A stretch of DNA of 64,000 nucleotides from Streptomyces xanthii (GCF_014621695.1 NZ_CP061281.1:6572001-6636000), one strand, 5' to 3'; positions 42,911-52,802 are shown, counted from the stretch's first letter. The notes: a model not told the origin generated them from the letters alone. A program made the numbers and translations.

Positions 42911-43106
42911 GTTCGTTGCCGGGTGCGGGCCGGTGGGGCTTCTCGCGCAGTTCCCCGCGCCCCTGAAATGCACGCCCTTCGGGCGGCATTTCCCCGATGA
43001 AGGCTGAACGGCGAAGCCGTTCGCCTTCAGGGGCGCGGGGTTGTGTCCGTCAGCGGCTCCGCCGCGGGGCGCGAGAAGCCCCACCGGCCCGCACCCGACA
43101 ACGAAC
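42911..43106. repeat. Dispersed palindromic intergenic repeat, copy 4 (hybrid arms)
   Basis: The left end is the common arm (CGGTGGGGCTTCTCGCGCAG, then TTCCCCGCGCCCCTGAAATG). The right end is the variant arm in reverse, GTCAGCGGCTCCGCCGCGGG then GCGAGAAGCCCCACCGG, so the element joins two arm types. Central hairpins are GCCCTTCGGGCGGCATT and GAACGGCGAAGCCGTTC. Lies between the ROK and NmrA-like genes. Confidence 0.8.
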
Positions 43107-43110
43107 CCAC

Positions 43111-43845
43111 CTACCCCTCGGACAAGAACTCCGAGAACGTCCGGCGCCCCACGGAGTGGCCCGGCGCCAGGTGCCCACCCGCCCGGAACGCCCGGTACAC
43201 CCGCCCGAACAGCGGCACGGACACGACGAGGCGCCGCTTCCCGACCGCCCCCAGATACACCCGCCCCAGCTCCGCCAGCGACCTGACCTCGGGCCCGCCC
43301 ATGTCCGGCACACGCCCGGCCGGCCCCGAAACCGCCAGCTCCGCCAACCGCTCCGCGACCTCCGCCACCTCGACCGGCTGATCATCGACCCCCGCCGGCA
43401 ACAGCATCACGGGCAGCCGCGCCGCCCCCGCCAGAACGTCCCGCACCAGCTCGTGGAACTGCGTCGCCCGCAGCACCGTCCAGCCGAGCCCGGACGCCTC
43501 GATCATCCGCTCCACCGCCCACTTCTCCCGGTAGTAGCGCAGCGGGACCCGGTCGACGCCGACGATCGAGATGTAGAGCAGGTGCGGGACGCCCGCCCGC
43601 CGCGCCGCCTCGATCAGATGCGCGGCCGCCTTCTCGTCCCCGCCGCGCGGCGACGAGGCGCAGTGCACGATCACGTCCGCGCCGGTCACCGCCCGCTCGA
43701 GCGCGGGACCGCCCTCGCGCAGGTCCACCGCGTACGGCCGCGCGTGCCGGCTGAGCACCCGCACCTCGTGCCCCGCCTCGGAGAGCCGCTCGTGGACGAG
43801 CCGCCCCAGCGTGCCCGTGCCGCCGGTCACCAGGATCGTGGTCAT
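43111..43845 (-). CDS. NAD(P)-binding NmrA-like / SDR-family protein
   Basis: 244 residues. Rossmann motif TILVTGGTGTLGRLV at the N-terminus, then DVIVHCASSPRGG and YISIVGVDRVPLRYYREKWA, where a Tyr-x-x-x-Lys is present. It resembles atypical SDR oxidoreductases or epimerases of the NmrA class. ATG 43845 was chosen. It lies directly downstream of the ECF41 sigma gene, and ECF41 sigma factors typically control adjacent oxidoreductase or epimerase genes. A TGTCAC element at 43926-43931 on the minus strand resembles the ECF41 -35, although the matching -10 is weak. Confidence 0.85.
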   Translation of the reverse strand: MTTILVTGGTGTLGRLVHERLSEAGHEVRVLSRHARPYAVDLREGGPALERAVTGADVIVHCASSPRGGDEKAAAHLIEAARRAGVPHLLYISIVGVDRVPLRYYREKWAVERMIEASGLGWTVLRATQFHELVRDVLAGAARLPVMLLPAGVDDQPVEVAEVAERLAELAVSGPAGRVPDMGGPEVRSLAELGRVYLGAVGKRRLVVSVPLFGRVYRAFRAGGHLAPGHSVGRRTFSEFLSEG

Positions 43846-43948
43846 CGCTCCATCAGCCCCTTCGGACGTCGGCGCCCCCCTGTGGGACACCGTCGTCAGC
43901 TGGGAACCGGCGGGCCCGCGCGAACGTGACAGCCCGCGGGCCGGAACC

Positions 43949-44848
43949 TCAGGCGGCGGCCAGCTGCGCGTCCACGAAGGCCAGCTTGTCGGGATTCAGG
44001 ACGGCCCGCGCGGCCACCACGAGCCCGTCGCGCACCTCGAAGGCGACGGTCCCGACGAGCGCGCCCGCCATCCGGGCGACCACCGCCGGCTCCCCGTTGA
44101 TCTCCGCGACCGACAGCTCCGCACCGGCCAGATAGCGCTCGCCGACGCCCACGAGGAACCGCAGCACCTTGTCCCGCCCGTCGACCGGCCGGCGTGCCGC
44201 GGACACCTTGCCGCCGCCGTCGCCCCACCAGGTCACATCCGCGGCGAGCACCTTCTCCAGGCCCACGAGGTCGCCCTCCCGGGCCGCCGCCACGAACGCC
44301 TCGACCAGCTCACGCCGCACCTGTTCCGAGGGCTCGAAACGGGCCGCGGGCGCCGCGATCCGGCCCGTCGCCCGCCGGTACAGCTGCCGGCAGTGGGCCT
44401 CCTCCAGATCGAGGACGCCGGCGATCTCCCGGTACCCGTACGCGAACGCCTCGCGCAGCACGTACACCGCCCGCTCGGTCGGCGTCAGCCGCTCCAGCAG
44501 GACCAGCAGCGCGCAGGACACCGAGTCCCGGCTCTCCGCCGAGTCCAGCGGGCCGAGCGCGCCGTCCGAGGTGAGGACCGGTTCGGGCAGCCAGGGGCCC
44601 ACGTACCGCTCTCGCTGTACGCGGGCCGAGGTGAGGCGGTTGAGGCAGAGGTTCGTGACGACCTTGGCGAGCCAGGCCCCCGGACGGGTGACCGCACCGG
44701 GCTCGGTGGCGCGGAAGCGCAGGTACGCGTCCTGCACGGCGTCCTGCGCCTCCTCGGCGGAGCCGAGCATCCGGTAGGCGAGCCCGAACATCCGCGGGCG
44801 GTGGCTCTCGAACTCTTCGGCGCGGGCGCTCTCCGATGCGGTCGTCAC
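43949..44848 (-). CDS. ECF41-type RNA polymerase sigma factor
   Basis: 299 residues. Sigma2 (PRMFGLAYRMLGSAEEAQDAVQ) and sigma4 (LTPTERAVYVLREAFAYGYREIA) are followed by a SnoaL-like C-terminal domain. Both ECF41 hallmarks are present: WLPEP in the linker and NPDKL near the C-terminus. In this group the fused C-terminal domain takes the place of an anti-sigma factor. GTG 44848 was used; GTG 44857 is possible. It is followed by the NmrA-like gene after a 103-bp gap. Confidence 0.92.
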   Translation of the reverse strand: MTTASESARAEEFESHRPRMFGLAYRMLGSAEEAQDAVQDAYLRFRATEPGAVTRPGAWLAKVVTNLCLNRLTSARVQRERYVGPWLPEPVLTSDGALGPLDSAESRDSVSCALLVLLERLTPTERAVYVLREAFAYGYREIAGVLDLEEAHCRQLYRRATGRIAAPAARFEPSEQVRRELVEAFVAAAREGDLVGLEKVLAADVTWWGDGGGKVSAARRPVDGRDKVLRFLVGVGERYLAGAELSVAEINGEPAVVARMAGALVGTVAFEVRDGLVVAARAVLNPDKLAFVDAQLAAA

Positions 44849-44879
44849 GACCCTCACCCTGTCAGAGAGCGCCCGGGGT

Positions 44880-47225
44880 TCAGCAGGCGCCCTGGTCCTG
44901 CCAGACACCCCACTCCCCGGTGGAGCCGGGCTGTTCGCCCTTCGTCCACCACTTGGCCTTCCAGGTGTGCCCGCCGTACGAGACGAGCGCTCCGGCGCCG
45001 TACTCGGTGGCCGTGTTCCACGCGGCGGCCGTGCAGGTGCCGCCCGTCGGATCCGGGGTCGGCGTGGGCGTCGGCGTCGGGTCGGGCGTCGGCGTGCCCG
45101 AGCCCGGCCGGACGACGGTCGTGCCGCGGGCCAGGTCGCCGGCCAGCGCGTACGTCTTCCCGCCGAAGGTCACCGTCCAGTTCGAGGGCGTCGACACCGG
45201 CTGGTAGTAGACGAAGTCGAGCGAGACGGAGGCGCCGGGCGCGAGCGACTGCCAGGCGGGCAGCTTCAGCGAGACCCGGTGGTAGTCGCCCTTGAGTCCG
45301 CCCACGTTGTCGCCGGTGTGGTCGCTGCGGACGATCGTCGTGCCGAACCCGGACTGATCCTTGGCGTTGCCCGGCGCCGAGGTCCCGTAGTCGAACTGGA
45401 ACTCGGTGCCGCCCGGCAGTGTCGCGTCCGTGTTGTTGGTGATCTTCACCTTGGGCGAGATCGGGTAGTTGGAGTCGCCGAGCGGGAAGGAGCCGAAGTC
45501 CACGCCGATGTCGAGCGCCTCGGTCGGCAGGTCGATCGTGGAGCGCTTCGCGCCGTACGGCTTCGCGGACTTGAAGGCGTCGTAGAGCGTGCTGGTGAGC
45601 GTGGAGCCGGGCTCGTACTGGCCCTTGGCCGCGTTCCACCCGTAGTCGCCGGCGAGTTCCCAGATCATGGTGCCGCCGATGCCCCGGTCGGCCACGTACG
45701 CGGCCTTCGCGGCGACCGACTGCTCGTCCTCGGTCGACAGGAACACCTTCTTGTCGGCGTTCCACAGCCAGGGCGCCACGAGCGTCGAGTCGTACTTGCG
45801 CTGGTAGGTACCCGTCAGCTTCGTGTCCGCCGGGAAGCCGTACTTCGTCACGTAGTCCCCGACGACGCCCTTCTCCAGGTTCTTGGCGTGCCACATCGGG
45901 TTCGAACCGGCCGGGGACTCCTTGCCGTTCGTGTCCTTGTCGTGCCAGAGGTTGTCGATGCCGACGGCGCCGTCACCGCACTTCGTCAGGCCCGCGCCCG
46001 CCGGACAGTCCGTCGAGGGCGCCTTCCCCCACAGCCCGTCGGTGCCGCCCTGCACGTTCTTGAAGCCCCGCGTGTAGTACGGGAGCCCGATGTTGATGCG
46101 GCCGGCCGGCATCGAACCGCGGAAGTAGTGGTAGGCCCAGTCGGTGTTGAGGTAGCCGATGCCGCCGTACTGGGAGGTCGAGTAGACACCCGCCGCGGCG
46201 AGTTCGGCGTCCTTGCCGTCGTCGAACAGCGAGGCGTTCGGGCCGACGTACTCGTTCCAGGCGCCGTGCAGGTCGTACGACATGATGTTGACGTAGTCCA
46301 GGTACTTCTGGACCTGGAAGGTCTCCATGCCGCGCAGCAGATAGCCGGAGGACGGGGCCGCGACGGACAGCAGGTAGTGCCTGCCGTCGGCCGCGCCGGC
46401 CCGGTCGAGCTTCTCGCGCAGCGTCTTCATCAGGGCGGCGTAGCCCTTGACGAGGCCGGCCCTGCGGGCGTTCGCGAGCGACCAGTCCAGCGGGTTGCCC
46501 GCGTCCTTCATGGTCGTCGGGTACTCGTAGTCGATGTCGACGCCGTTGAAGCCGTACTTCTTGACGAACGCGACGGCGGAGTCGGCGAAGGTGTCGATGC
46601 CCGCCTGGTTGACGCTGCCGTCCGCGTTCGTCGCCATCGCGTAGAAGCCGCCCGAGTCGACGCGCTTGCCGTCGTCCCCGAAGTAGCCGCCCGTCTCGGC
46701 CCAGCCGCCGACGGAGACCAGCGTCTTCACGTTCGGGTGCTGCTTCTTGAACTTGGTGAGCAGGTTGAAGTGGCCCTTGTACGGCAGGTCGGGGTCCATC
46801 TCGGCGCCCGCGACACCCGGCCAGGTCATGCCCGTGGCCGCGTTCTTCGGGCCGTCGGCGCCGACCGAGATCTTGTTGTCCCCGTCGACGTGCGCGAAGG
46901 CGTAGTTGAGGTGCGTGACCTTGTCCCAGGGGATGTCAGAGGCGAGGTACGCGGGGGTTCCGTCCTGGCCCGTGCGCCAGCCCGTGAAGTAGCCGATGAC
47001 GCGGCGCTGGTGGTCGGCTCCCATCTTCTCGCGGCCCTCGGTGTCGTAGACCGAGCAGTAGGGGACCGAGACGCCGGGCGTCTCGTAGAGGCCGTCGGGG
47101 CGGCAGGACTCCTGGTCGGCGGCGTGCGAGACGGTCGTGGGCAGCGAGGCGAGCAGCAGCCCCGCCACGGCGGCCGCGCCGGCGAGCAGGGCCGGTCGGC
47201 GTCTGGGCGGTCTGGGGAACGGCAC
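44880..47225 (-). CDS. GH18 chitinase with beta-sandwich and CBM5/12 modules
   Basis: 781 residues, secreted. Signal peptide (about 1-38) and a GH18 catalytic barrel (about 60-560) with the DxxDxDxE signature FNGVDIDYEYP. A beta-sandwich module follows (about 585-710, SPKVKITNNTDATLPGGTEF), then a Thr/Pro linker and a C-terminal chitin-binding CBM5/12 (AAAWNTATEYGAGALVSYGG with WKAKWWT). GTG 47225 has a perfect GGGAGGA 6 nt upstream; ATG 47249 is less likely. Its promoter carries paired DasR-like repeats. Confidence 0.93.
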   Translation of the reverse strand: MPFPRPPRRRPALLAGAAAVAGLLLASLPTTVSHAADQESCRPDGLYETPGVSVPYCSVYDTEGREKMGADHQRRVIGYFTGWRTGQDGTPAYLASDIPWDKVTHLNYAFAHVDGDNKISVGADGPKNAATGMTWPGVAGAEMDPDLPYKGHFNLLTKFKKQHPNVKTLVSVGGWAETGGYFGDDGKRVDSGGFYAMATNADGSVNQAGIDTFADSAVAFVKKYGFNGVDIDYEYPTTMKDAGNPLDWSLANARRAGLVKGYAALMKTLREKLDRAGAADGRHYLLSVAAPSSGYLLRGMETFQVQKYLDYVNIMSYDLHGAWNEYVGPNASLFDDGKDAELAAAGVYSTSQYGGIGYLNTDWAYHYFRGSMPAGRINIGLPYYTRGFKNVQGGTDGLWGKAPSTDCPAGAGLTKCGDGAVGIDNLWHDKDTNGKESPAGSNPMWHAKNLEKGVVGDYVTKYGFPADTKLTGTYQRKYDSTLVAPWLWNADKKVFLSTEDEQSVAAKAAYVADRGIGGTMIWELAGDYGWNAAKGQYEPGSTLTSTLYDAFKSAKPYGAKRSTIDLPTEALDIGVDFGSFPLGDSNYPISPKVKITNNTDATLPGGTEFQFDYGTSAPGNAKDQSGFGTTIVRSDHTGDNVGGLKGDYHRVSLKLPAWQSLAPGASVSLDFVYYQPVSTPSNWTVTFGGKTYALAGDLARGTTVVRPGSGTPTPDPTPTPTPTPDPTGGTCTAAAWNTATEYGAGALVSYGGHTWKAKWWTKGEQPGSTGEWGVWQDQGAC

Positions 47226-47292
47226 GGCGGTTCCTCCCGGGGAGGGCATCGGTGATGCGCGAGTGGGGCGGGTGGACCTCGAGGCTGGGAGG

Positions 47293-47334
47293 AACCTAAG
47301 AGGACTAGACCATGACGTCAATAGGTCTGTACCA
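47293..47334 (-). promoter_or_regulatory. Chitinase promoter with paired 12-bp direct repeats (DasR-type sites)
   Basis: On the minus strand the -35 TTGACG (47316-47321) and -10 TAGGTT (47293-47298) are separated by 17 bp. The 12-bp repeats read TGGTCTAGTCCT (47301-47312, inside the spacer) and TGGTACAGACCT (47323-47334, just upstream of -35). They match the known Streptomyces chi direct repeats and the dre consensus TGGTCTAGACCA. Confidence 0.8.
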
Positions 47335-47483
47335 ATCTCAACAACCGGCGCCCGCCGGGGGAGTTGGCCGCCTATTCCCTCCCGGGACCCAAAGTCACCG
47401 TTCGTGGCTGTGAGTCAGCCCACAGGGATCACCGGTAGACGTGCCGGGTGGACGTGGCACACTGGCCCTGTACCAGAAGCAGC

Positions 47484-47609
47484 GCACTCCGGGGTCGGTG
47501 AAAGTCCGAACCGGCGGTTACAGTCCGCGACCCGGTCACACACCAGTGACCGGTTGACCAGGTGAAATTCCTGGACCGACGGTTAAAGTCCGGATGGGAG
47601 GCAGTGCGC
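47484..47609 (+). promoter_or_regulatory. FMN riboswitch (RFN element)
   Basis: Canonical RFN blocks in order: GGGGTCGGTGAAAGTCCGAA, CCGGCGGTTACAGTCCGCGA, a variable hairpin, GGTGAAATTCCTGGACCGAC, GGTTAAAGTCCGGATGGGAG and closing GCAGTGCGC, which pairs with GCGCACT at the 5' end. It controls the downstream rib operon in response to FMN. A promoter candidate TGGACG-16-TACCAG lies at 47449-47476. No clear terminator follows, and CCCTC/GAGGG near the ribE ribosome-binding site (47749-47760) suggests translational control. Confidence 0.95.
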
Positions 47610-47770
47610 GGCGGGCGGGCACCTCGTGTGCGCGTCGCCGAGCTGTTGAGGGCATCCCTGTCGATGCCCCGCACGTGGCGTCGCCGCTCCCGGTGTCGTC
47701 GTCCGTACGTTCTGTCGCCGTATCGCGACAGTGCCCCGGAGTCCAGACCCTCAGAGGGAGGACCGGGGAA

Positions 47771-48373
47771 GTGTTCACCGGAATCGTCGAAGAGCTGGGC
47801 GAGATCACGGCCGTCGAGAACCTCGACGACGCCTCCCGCTTCCGCGTCCGCGGCCCCGTCGTCACCGACGGCGCCAAGCACGGAGACTCCATCGCGGTCA
47901 ACGGCGTGTGTCTCACCGTCGTGGAGCACGAGGGCGACGAGTTCACCGCCGACGTCATGGCCGAGACCCTCAAGCGGTCCAGCCTCGGCGCCCTGACCAC
48001 CGGCTCCCGGGTCAACCTGGAGCGCCCGATGGTCGCCGACGGCCGCTTCGGCGGTCACATCGTGCAGGGCCACGTCGACGGCACCGGCGCGATCGTCGAG
48101 CGCACCCCCTCCGAGCACTGGGAGATCGTCAAGGTCTCCCTGCCCGCCGAGCTGTCCCGGTACGTCGTCGAGAAGGGCTCCATCACGGTCGACGGCGTCA
48201 GCCTCACCGTCGTCGAGGCCGGCCCCGACTACTTCACCATCAGCCTCATCCCCACCACCCTCGCCCTGACCACGCTCGGCCACAAGCAGCCCGGCGACCC
48301 GGTCAACCTCGAGGTCGACGTCATCGCCAAGTACGTCGAGCGCATGCTCGGGATCCAGGAGGGCGACCGGTGA
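47771..48373 (+). CDS. ribE: Riboflavin synthase alpha chain
   Basis: 200 residues with two tandem lumazine-binding domains ([20 protein letters not shown]; and [22 protein letters not shown]). Dismutates two lumazines to riboflavin. GTG 47771 has GGGAGG upstream and gives the family N-terminus; in-frame codons upstream lie in the riboswitch region. First gene of the riboswitch-controlled operon; overlaps the next gene by 4 bp. Confidence 0.96.
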   Translation: MFTGIVEELGEITAVENLDDASRFRVRGPVVTDGAKHGDSIAVNGVCLTVVEHEGDEFTADVMAETLKRSSLGALTTGSRVNLERPMVADGRFGGHIVQGHVDGTGAIVERTPSEHWEIVKVSLPAELSRYVVEKGSITVDGVSLTVVEAGPDYFTISLIPTTLALTTLGHKQPGDPVNLEVDVIAKYVERMLGIQEGDR

Positions 48374-49014
48374 ACTGGCTCAACTCGCAGGCGTTCACGC
48401 TGTTCGGCCAGCACATCATCTGGTCCGACATGATCGGCAACGTGATCGGGCTGATCGCCCTCGCCCTCGGCTGGCGCCGCTCCATATGGACCTGGCCCGC
48501 CCAGCTGGTGTCCGGCGCGATCCTGCTCACCGCCTTCGCCACCGCCCACCTCTCGGGCAGCGCGGGCAAGCAGCTCGTCGTCATCGTCGTCGCCCTCTTC
48601 GGCTGGTGGCAGTGGAACCGCGGCAAGGGCCAGGCGCAGGACGGCTCCATCGCCGTCCGCTTCGCCACCTGGCGCGAGCGCGGCTACCTGATCGGCGCCG
48701 CCGCCCTCGGCACTCTCGCGGTCGGCGGCCTGTTCACCGCCTTCCCGACCCTGTCCTGGGACCCCTGGCCCGACGCCTACATCTTCGTCGGCACCGTCGT
48801 CGCCATGTACGCCCAGGCCCGCGGCATGGTCGAGTTCTGGTTCGCCTGGCTCCTGGTCGACGCGGTCGGCGTCCCGCTGAACTTCGCCAACGGCTTCGCC
48901 TTCTCCGGCTTCGTCTACGTCATCTACGGCGCGCTCGTCCTGTGGGGCATGCGCGACTGGTGGCTGCGGTCCCGCGCCGCCACCGCCCCTGCGCTCGAAG
49001 GAGCCCACGCATGA
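48370..49014 (+). CDS. ribM: PnuC-family riboflavin transporter RibM
   Basis: 214 residues, seven or eight predicted membrane helices. The PnuC-type patterns [16 protein letters not shown] and [13 protein letters not shown] are present. In PnuC-type vitamin transporters the family name suggests nicotinamide riboside, but the FMN-riboswitch operon and position match RibM of Corynebacterium and Streptomyces, which imports riboflavin (and roseoflavin). GTG start overlaps the ribE stop, and its end overlaps ribBA. Confidence 0.9.
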   Translation: MNWLNSQAFTLFGQHIIWSDMIGNVIGLIALALGWRRSIWTWPAQLVSGAILLTAFATAHLSGSAGKQLVVIVVALFGWWQWNRGKGQAQDGSIAVRFATWRERGYLIGAAALGTLAVGGLFTAFPTLSWDPWPDAYIFVGTVVAMYAQARGMVEFWFAWLLVDAVGVPLNFANGFAFSGFVYVIYGALVLWGMRDWWLRSRAATAPALEGAHA

Positions 49015-50291
49015 GCACGGCAGCCCACCTCTACGAAGTGACCGACCTGGCCCTCGACCCGGTCGAGCAGGCCGTCCGGGACATCGCCGCGGGCCGCCCC
49101 GTCGTGGTCGTCGACGACGAGGACCGGGAGAACGAGGGCGACCTCGTCGTCGCCGCCGAGAAGATCACGCCCGAGATCGTCGCCTTCATGATGAGCGAGT
49201 GCCGCGGCCTGATCTGCGCCCCCATGGAGAGCGACGAGCTGGAGCGGCTCGACCTGCCCCAGATGGTCGGCAACAACACGGAGTCGATGAAGACCGCCTT
49301 CACCGTCTCCGTCGACGCCTCCGGCGCCCACGGCGTCACCACCGGCATCTCCGCCGCCGACCGCGCCACCACCCTGCGGCTGCTCGCCTCCGGCGACGCC
49401 GAGCCCGGCGACTTCGTGCGCCCCGGGCACATCTTCCCGCTGCGCGCCAAGCCCGGCGGCGTCCTGGCCCGCAACGGCCACACCGAGGCCGCCGTCGACC
49501 TCGCCCGCCTCGCCGGCCTCCGCCCGGCCGGCGCCATCGTCGAGATCGCGGGTGAGGACGGTGTCATGCTGCGCCTGCCCGAGCTGGTCCCCTTCGCCCG
49601 CAAGCACGGCCTGACGATCATCTCCATCGAGGACCTGATCGCCTACCGCCGCAGCAGCGAACCCACCGTCAAGCGCGAGGCGACCGTCCAGCTGCCCACC
49701 GCCCACGGCGAGTTCACCGCCTACGGCTACCGCTCCACCGTCGACGGCGTCGAGCACGTCGCCCTCGTCCACGGCGAGCTCGGCGACGGCGAGGACGTCC
49801 TCGCCCGCGTCCACTCCGAGTGCCTCACCGGCGACGTCTTCCACTCGCTGCGCTGCGACTGCGGCCCCCAGCTGGAGGAGTCCATGCGGCGCATCGTCGA
49901 GCACGGCCGCGGCGTCGTCGTCTATCTGCGCGGCCACGAGGGCCGCGGCATCGGCCTCGTGTCCAAGCTGCGCGCCTACGAACTCCAGGAGCAGGGCCGC
50001 GACACCCTCGACGCCAACCTGGAGCTCGGCCTGCCCGCCGACGCCCGCGACTACGCGGCCGGCGCCCAGATCCTCCAGGACCTCGGCGTGCACAGCCTGC
50101 GCCTGATGACCAACAACCCGGACAAGACCGACGCCCTCACCCGGCACGGCCTGAAGGTCACCGCCCGGGAGCCCATGCCCGTCACCGCCGGCGAGCACAA
50201 CCTCGGCTACCTGCGCACCAAGCGCGACCGCATGGGCCACGACCTGCCCTGGCTGGACGCGCCCCGCACGTCCACCTGCAGCAACCAGTGA
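49011..50291 (+). CDS. ribBA: Bifunctional DHBP synthase / GTP cyclohydrolase II
   Basis: 426 residues. The N-terminal DHBP synthase (about 1-215) has [16 protein letters not shown]. The C-terminal GTP cyclohydrolase II has the zinc cysteines in [18 protein letters not shown] and the catalytic GHEGRGIGL. It supplies both precursors of lumazine. ATG 49011 overlaps the ribM stop by 4 bp. Confidence 0.97.
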   Translation: MSTAAHLYEVTDLALDPVEQAVRDIAAGRPVVVVDDEDRENEGDLVVAAEKITPEIVAFMMSECRGLICAPMESDELERLDLPQMVGNNTESMKTAFTVSVDASGAHGVTTGISAADRATTLRLLASGDAEPGDFVRPGHIFPLRAKPGGVLARNGHTEAAVDLARLAGLRPAGAIVEIAGEDGVMLRLPELVPFARKHGLTIISIEDLIAYRRSSEPTVKREATVQLPTAHGEFTAYGYRSTVDGVEHVALVHGELGDGEDVLARVHSECLTGDVFHSLRCDCGPQLEESMRRIVEHGRGVVVYLRGHEGRGIGLVSKLRAYELQEQGRDTLDANLELGLPADARDYAAGAQILQDLGVHSLRLMTNNPDKTDALTRHGLKVTAREPMPVTAGEHNLGYLRTKRDRMGHDLPWLDAPRTSTCSNQ

Positions 50292-50331
50292 TCAACCGTC
50301 CCATCAGCTACGTACGTACGAGGAGAAGCGC

Positions 50332-50817
50332 GTGAGCGGCAAGGGTGCACCCGAACTGAGCGTCAAGAACTGCGGAGACCTGCGCGTCGCCGTCGTCGCC
50401 GCCCAGTGGCACGAGAAGGTCATGGACGGCCTCGTGAACGGCGCCCTGCGCGCCCTGACCGAGCTGGGCATCAGCGAGCCCACCGTGCTGCGCGTCCCGG
50501 GCAGCTTCGAGCTCCCCGTCGTCGCCAAGGTCCTCGCGAGCCGCGGCTACGACGCCGTCGTCGCGCTCGGCGTCGTCATCCGCGGCGGCACCCCGCACTT
50601 CGAGTACGTGTGCCAGGGCGTCACCCAGGGCCTGACCCAGGTCTCCATCGAGACCGGCGTGCCCGTCGGCTTCGGCGTCCTGACCTGCGACACCGAGGAG
50701 CAGGCCCTGGACCGGGCGGGCCTCGAGGGCTCGAACGAGGACAAGGGGCACGAAGCGGTCACCGCCGCCGTCGCCACCGCGACCACGCTGCGTACCGTCG
50801 CCGAGCCCTGGCGTTAA
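50332..50817 (+). CDS. ribH: 6,7-dimethyl-8-ribityllumazine synthase
   Basis: 161 residues. Motifs [28 protein letters not shown] (catalytic His) and [15 protein letters not shown] are canonical. Condenses the two RibBA-derived branches and usually forms an icosahedral shell. GTG start with GAGGAG 9 nt upstream, 40 bp after ribBA. No ribD/ribG deaminase-reductase is encoded in this cluster, so it must be elsewhere. Confidence 0.97.
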   Translation: MSGKGAPELSVKNCGDLRVAVVAAQWHEKVMDGLVNGALRALTELGISEPTVLRVPGSFELPVVAKVLASRGYDAVVALGVVIRGGTPHFEYVCQGVTQGLTQVSIETGVPVGFGVLTCDTEEQALDRAGLEGSNEDKGHEAVTAAVATATTLRTVAEPWR

Positions 50818-50851
50818 GGGGCGAGGAGAGCCGCGTAAAGTAGGCACCACC

Positions 50852-51124
50852 ATGTCCAATAAGACGTTCGAGGAGCTCTTCACCGAGCTCCAGCACAAGG
50901 CAGCCAACGGCGACCCCGCCACGTCCCGCACCGCAGAGCTGGTCGGCAAGGGCGTCCATGCCATCGGCAAGAAGGTCGTCGAGGAGGCCGCCGAAGTCTG
51001 GATGGCCGCCGAGTACGAGGGCAAGGACGCCGCCGCCGAGGAGATCTCGCAGCTCCTCTACCACGTCCAGGTGATGATGGTCGCCCGCGGCATCTCCCTC
51101 GACGACGTGTACGCGCACCTCTGA
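50852..51124 (+). CDS. hisE: Phosphoribosyl-ATP pyrophosphatase
   Basis: 90 residues, all-alpha MazG-like fold. [14 protein letters not shown] at the start and [15 protein letters not shown] and [17 protein letters not shown] are typical of HisE. Second step of histidine synthesis. It follows ribH by 34 bp and is probably read from the same transcript; hisG follows. Confidence 0.96.
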   Translation: MSNKTFEELFTELQHKAANGDPATSRTAELVGKGVHAIGKKVVEEAAEVWMAAEYEGKDAAAEEISQLLYHVQVMMVARGISLDDVYAHL

Positions 51125-51199
51125 GCCCGTACGCCGATCCCGTCAGCACACCCGTTTCTCACGCCTGTCACGACTCTCCACGCAAAGGAATCCGACCTC

Positions 51200-52048
51200 A
51201 TGCTGCGCATCGCCGTCCCCAACAAGGGTTCACTGTCCGGACCTGCGTCGGCGATGCTGCATGAGGCCGGATACCGCCAGCGCAAGGAGTCCAAGGAACT
51301 CGTCACGGTCGACCCGGACAACGAGGTGGAGTTCTTCTACCTCCGCCCCAAGGACATCGCGATCTACGTGTCCTCCGGCAAGCTCGACATCGGCATCACC
51401 GGCGAGGACCTGCTGATCGACTCGGGCGCCGACGCCGAGGCGATCCTGCCGCTCGGCTTCGCCCGCTCCACCTTCCGCTTCGCCTCCCGCCCCGGCGCCG
51501 TCAAGAGCGTCGCCGACCTCGCGGGCCGGACGATCGCCACCTCCTACGAGGGCATCGTCGGCAAGTACCTCGACGAGCACGACGTCCAGGCCTCCGTCGT
51601 CCACCTCGACGGAGCCGTCGAGACCGCCATCGAGCTCGGCGTCGCCGACGCCATCGCCGATGTCGTCGAGACCGGCACCTCGCTGCGCAACGCGGGCCTG
51701 GAGGTCTTCGGCGAGCCCATCATGCGCTCCGAGGCCTGCGTCGTCCGCCGCAAGGGCGCCGAGACCGACGACCCCAAGGTCCAGCAGTTCCTGCGCCGCC
51801 TCCAGGGCGTCCTCGTGGCCCGCACCTACGTGATGATGGACTACGACTGCCGCGCCGAGCACCTGGAGAAGGCCGTCGCCCTCACCCCGGGCCTCGAGTC
51901 GCCGACCGTCTCCCCGCTGCACAACGAGGGCTGGGTCGCCGTGCGCGCCATGGTCCCCGCCCGCGACGCCCAGCGCATCATGGACGACCTGTACGAGCTC
52001 GGCGCCCGGGCCATCCTCACCACCGCGATCCACGCCTGCCGTCTCTGA
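51200..52048 (+). CDS. hisG: ATP phosphoribosyltransferase, long form
   Basis: 282 residues. Two periplasmic-binding-protein-like lobes with IAVPNKGSLSGPASAML and the PRPP-loop ESGTSLRN-equivalent ETGTSLRNAGLEV. A C-terminal regulatory domain (about 210-282) makes it the hexameric, histidine-inhibited form, so no HisZ partner is needed. First step of histidine synthesis. ATG 51200 with AAAGGA 10 nt upstream. Confidence 0.97.
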   Translation: MLRIAVPNKGSLSGPASAMLHEAGYRQRKESKELVTVDPDNEVEFFYLRPKDIAIYVSSGKLDIGITGEDLLIDSGADAEAILPLGFARSTFRFASRPGAVKSVADLAGRTIATSYEGIVGKYLDEHDVQASVVHLDGAVETAIELGVADAIADVVETGTSLRNAGLEVFGEPIMRSEACVVRRKGAETDDPKVQQFLRRLQGVLVARTYVMMDYDCRAEHLEKAVALTPGLESPTVSPLHNEGWVAVRAMVPARDAQRIMDDLYELGARAILTTAIHACRL

Positions 52049-52104
52049 GACCGCCTCCGAGACCGCCGCGAGGACCGCTCAGAGGACCGTGAGGACTTCC
52101 CGCC

Positions 52105-52545
52105 ATGACTGACCTGCCGACGCTGCCCGTCACCTTCCGGCCGAGCCGCACCCGTGCCATCCTGCACGGGCTCGGCGCCGCCAGCTTCGTGACGATCACC
52201 GCCGTCGCCCTGCTGCTCGGCGGACTGAACCCGGGGGAGCGGACCAGCTTCGTCTTCACCGCGGCCATGTTCTGGGGCGTCCTCGCGCTGCTCGCCCGGC
52301 CCAAGATCGTCGCCGACGACAGCGGCGTCACCGTCGTCAACGTCGCGCGCAGCCGCCGGCTCGCCTGGGCCGAGATCGTCCAGGTCAACCTGCGGCCCGG
52401 CGACCCCTGGGTGTTCCTCAACCTCACCGACGGCACCAGCCTGGCCGCCATGGGCATCCAGCCCGGCATCGCCAAGGAGAGCGCCATCCGTGACGCCAAG
52501 GCGCTCCGCGCCCTGACCGAGGCCCACAGCACCGTCCAGGGCTGA
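52105..52545 (+). CDS. PH-domain membrane protein, function unknown
   Basis: 146 residues. Two hydrophobic helices (about 22-40 and 47-65) are followed by a bacterial PH-like domain (KIVADDSGVTVVNVARSRRL, AEIVQVNLRPGD). Such short proteins occur widely next to his genes in Streptomyces, and I recall this one at the same place in S. coelicolor. No catalytic residue is evident. It begins 57 bp after hisG, and a short CCCCGCTTCGGGG hairpin follows. Confidence 0.85.
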   Translation: MTDLPTLPVTFRPSRTRAILHGLGAASFVTITAVALLLGGLNPGERTSFVFTAAMFWGVLALLARPKIVADDSGVTVVNVARSRRLAWAEIVQVNLRPGDPWVFLNLTDGTSLAAMGIQPGIAKESAIRDAKALRALTEAHSTVQG

Positions 52546-52802
52546 GGACTCCCCGCTTCGGGGCGGTCTCCGGGAAGGCTCAGGGCCGCGGGGCCTGCCG
52601 CACCACCCCTGTCGTGATTAATCTGGTGACGGGGCGCGCCTCGAGTGCCGCCCCGCCCCCGACGCGCCCCCACGGGCGGCCGGGGGCTCCGACTGACTTA
52701 GGAGTGACTCCCTCCAGCGATGGACGGATCGTCCGGTAGTACCTGCGCCGCCCCCTCCCGACATAGCGCGCCCCGCGCGCTGACGTCACCGGAGGCGGCG
52801 GC

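Noticed and set aside
52546..52802. M-box (Mg2+) riboswitch before the CNNM genes
   Set aside because: The gap has GC-rich hairpins but none of the conserved M-box blocks.
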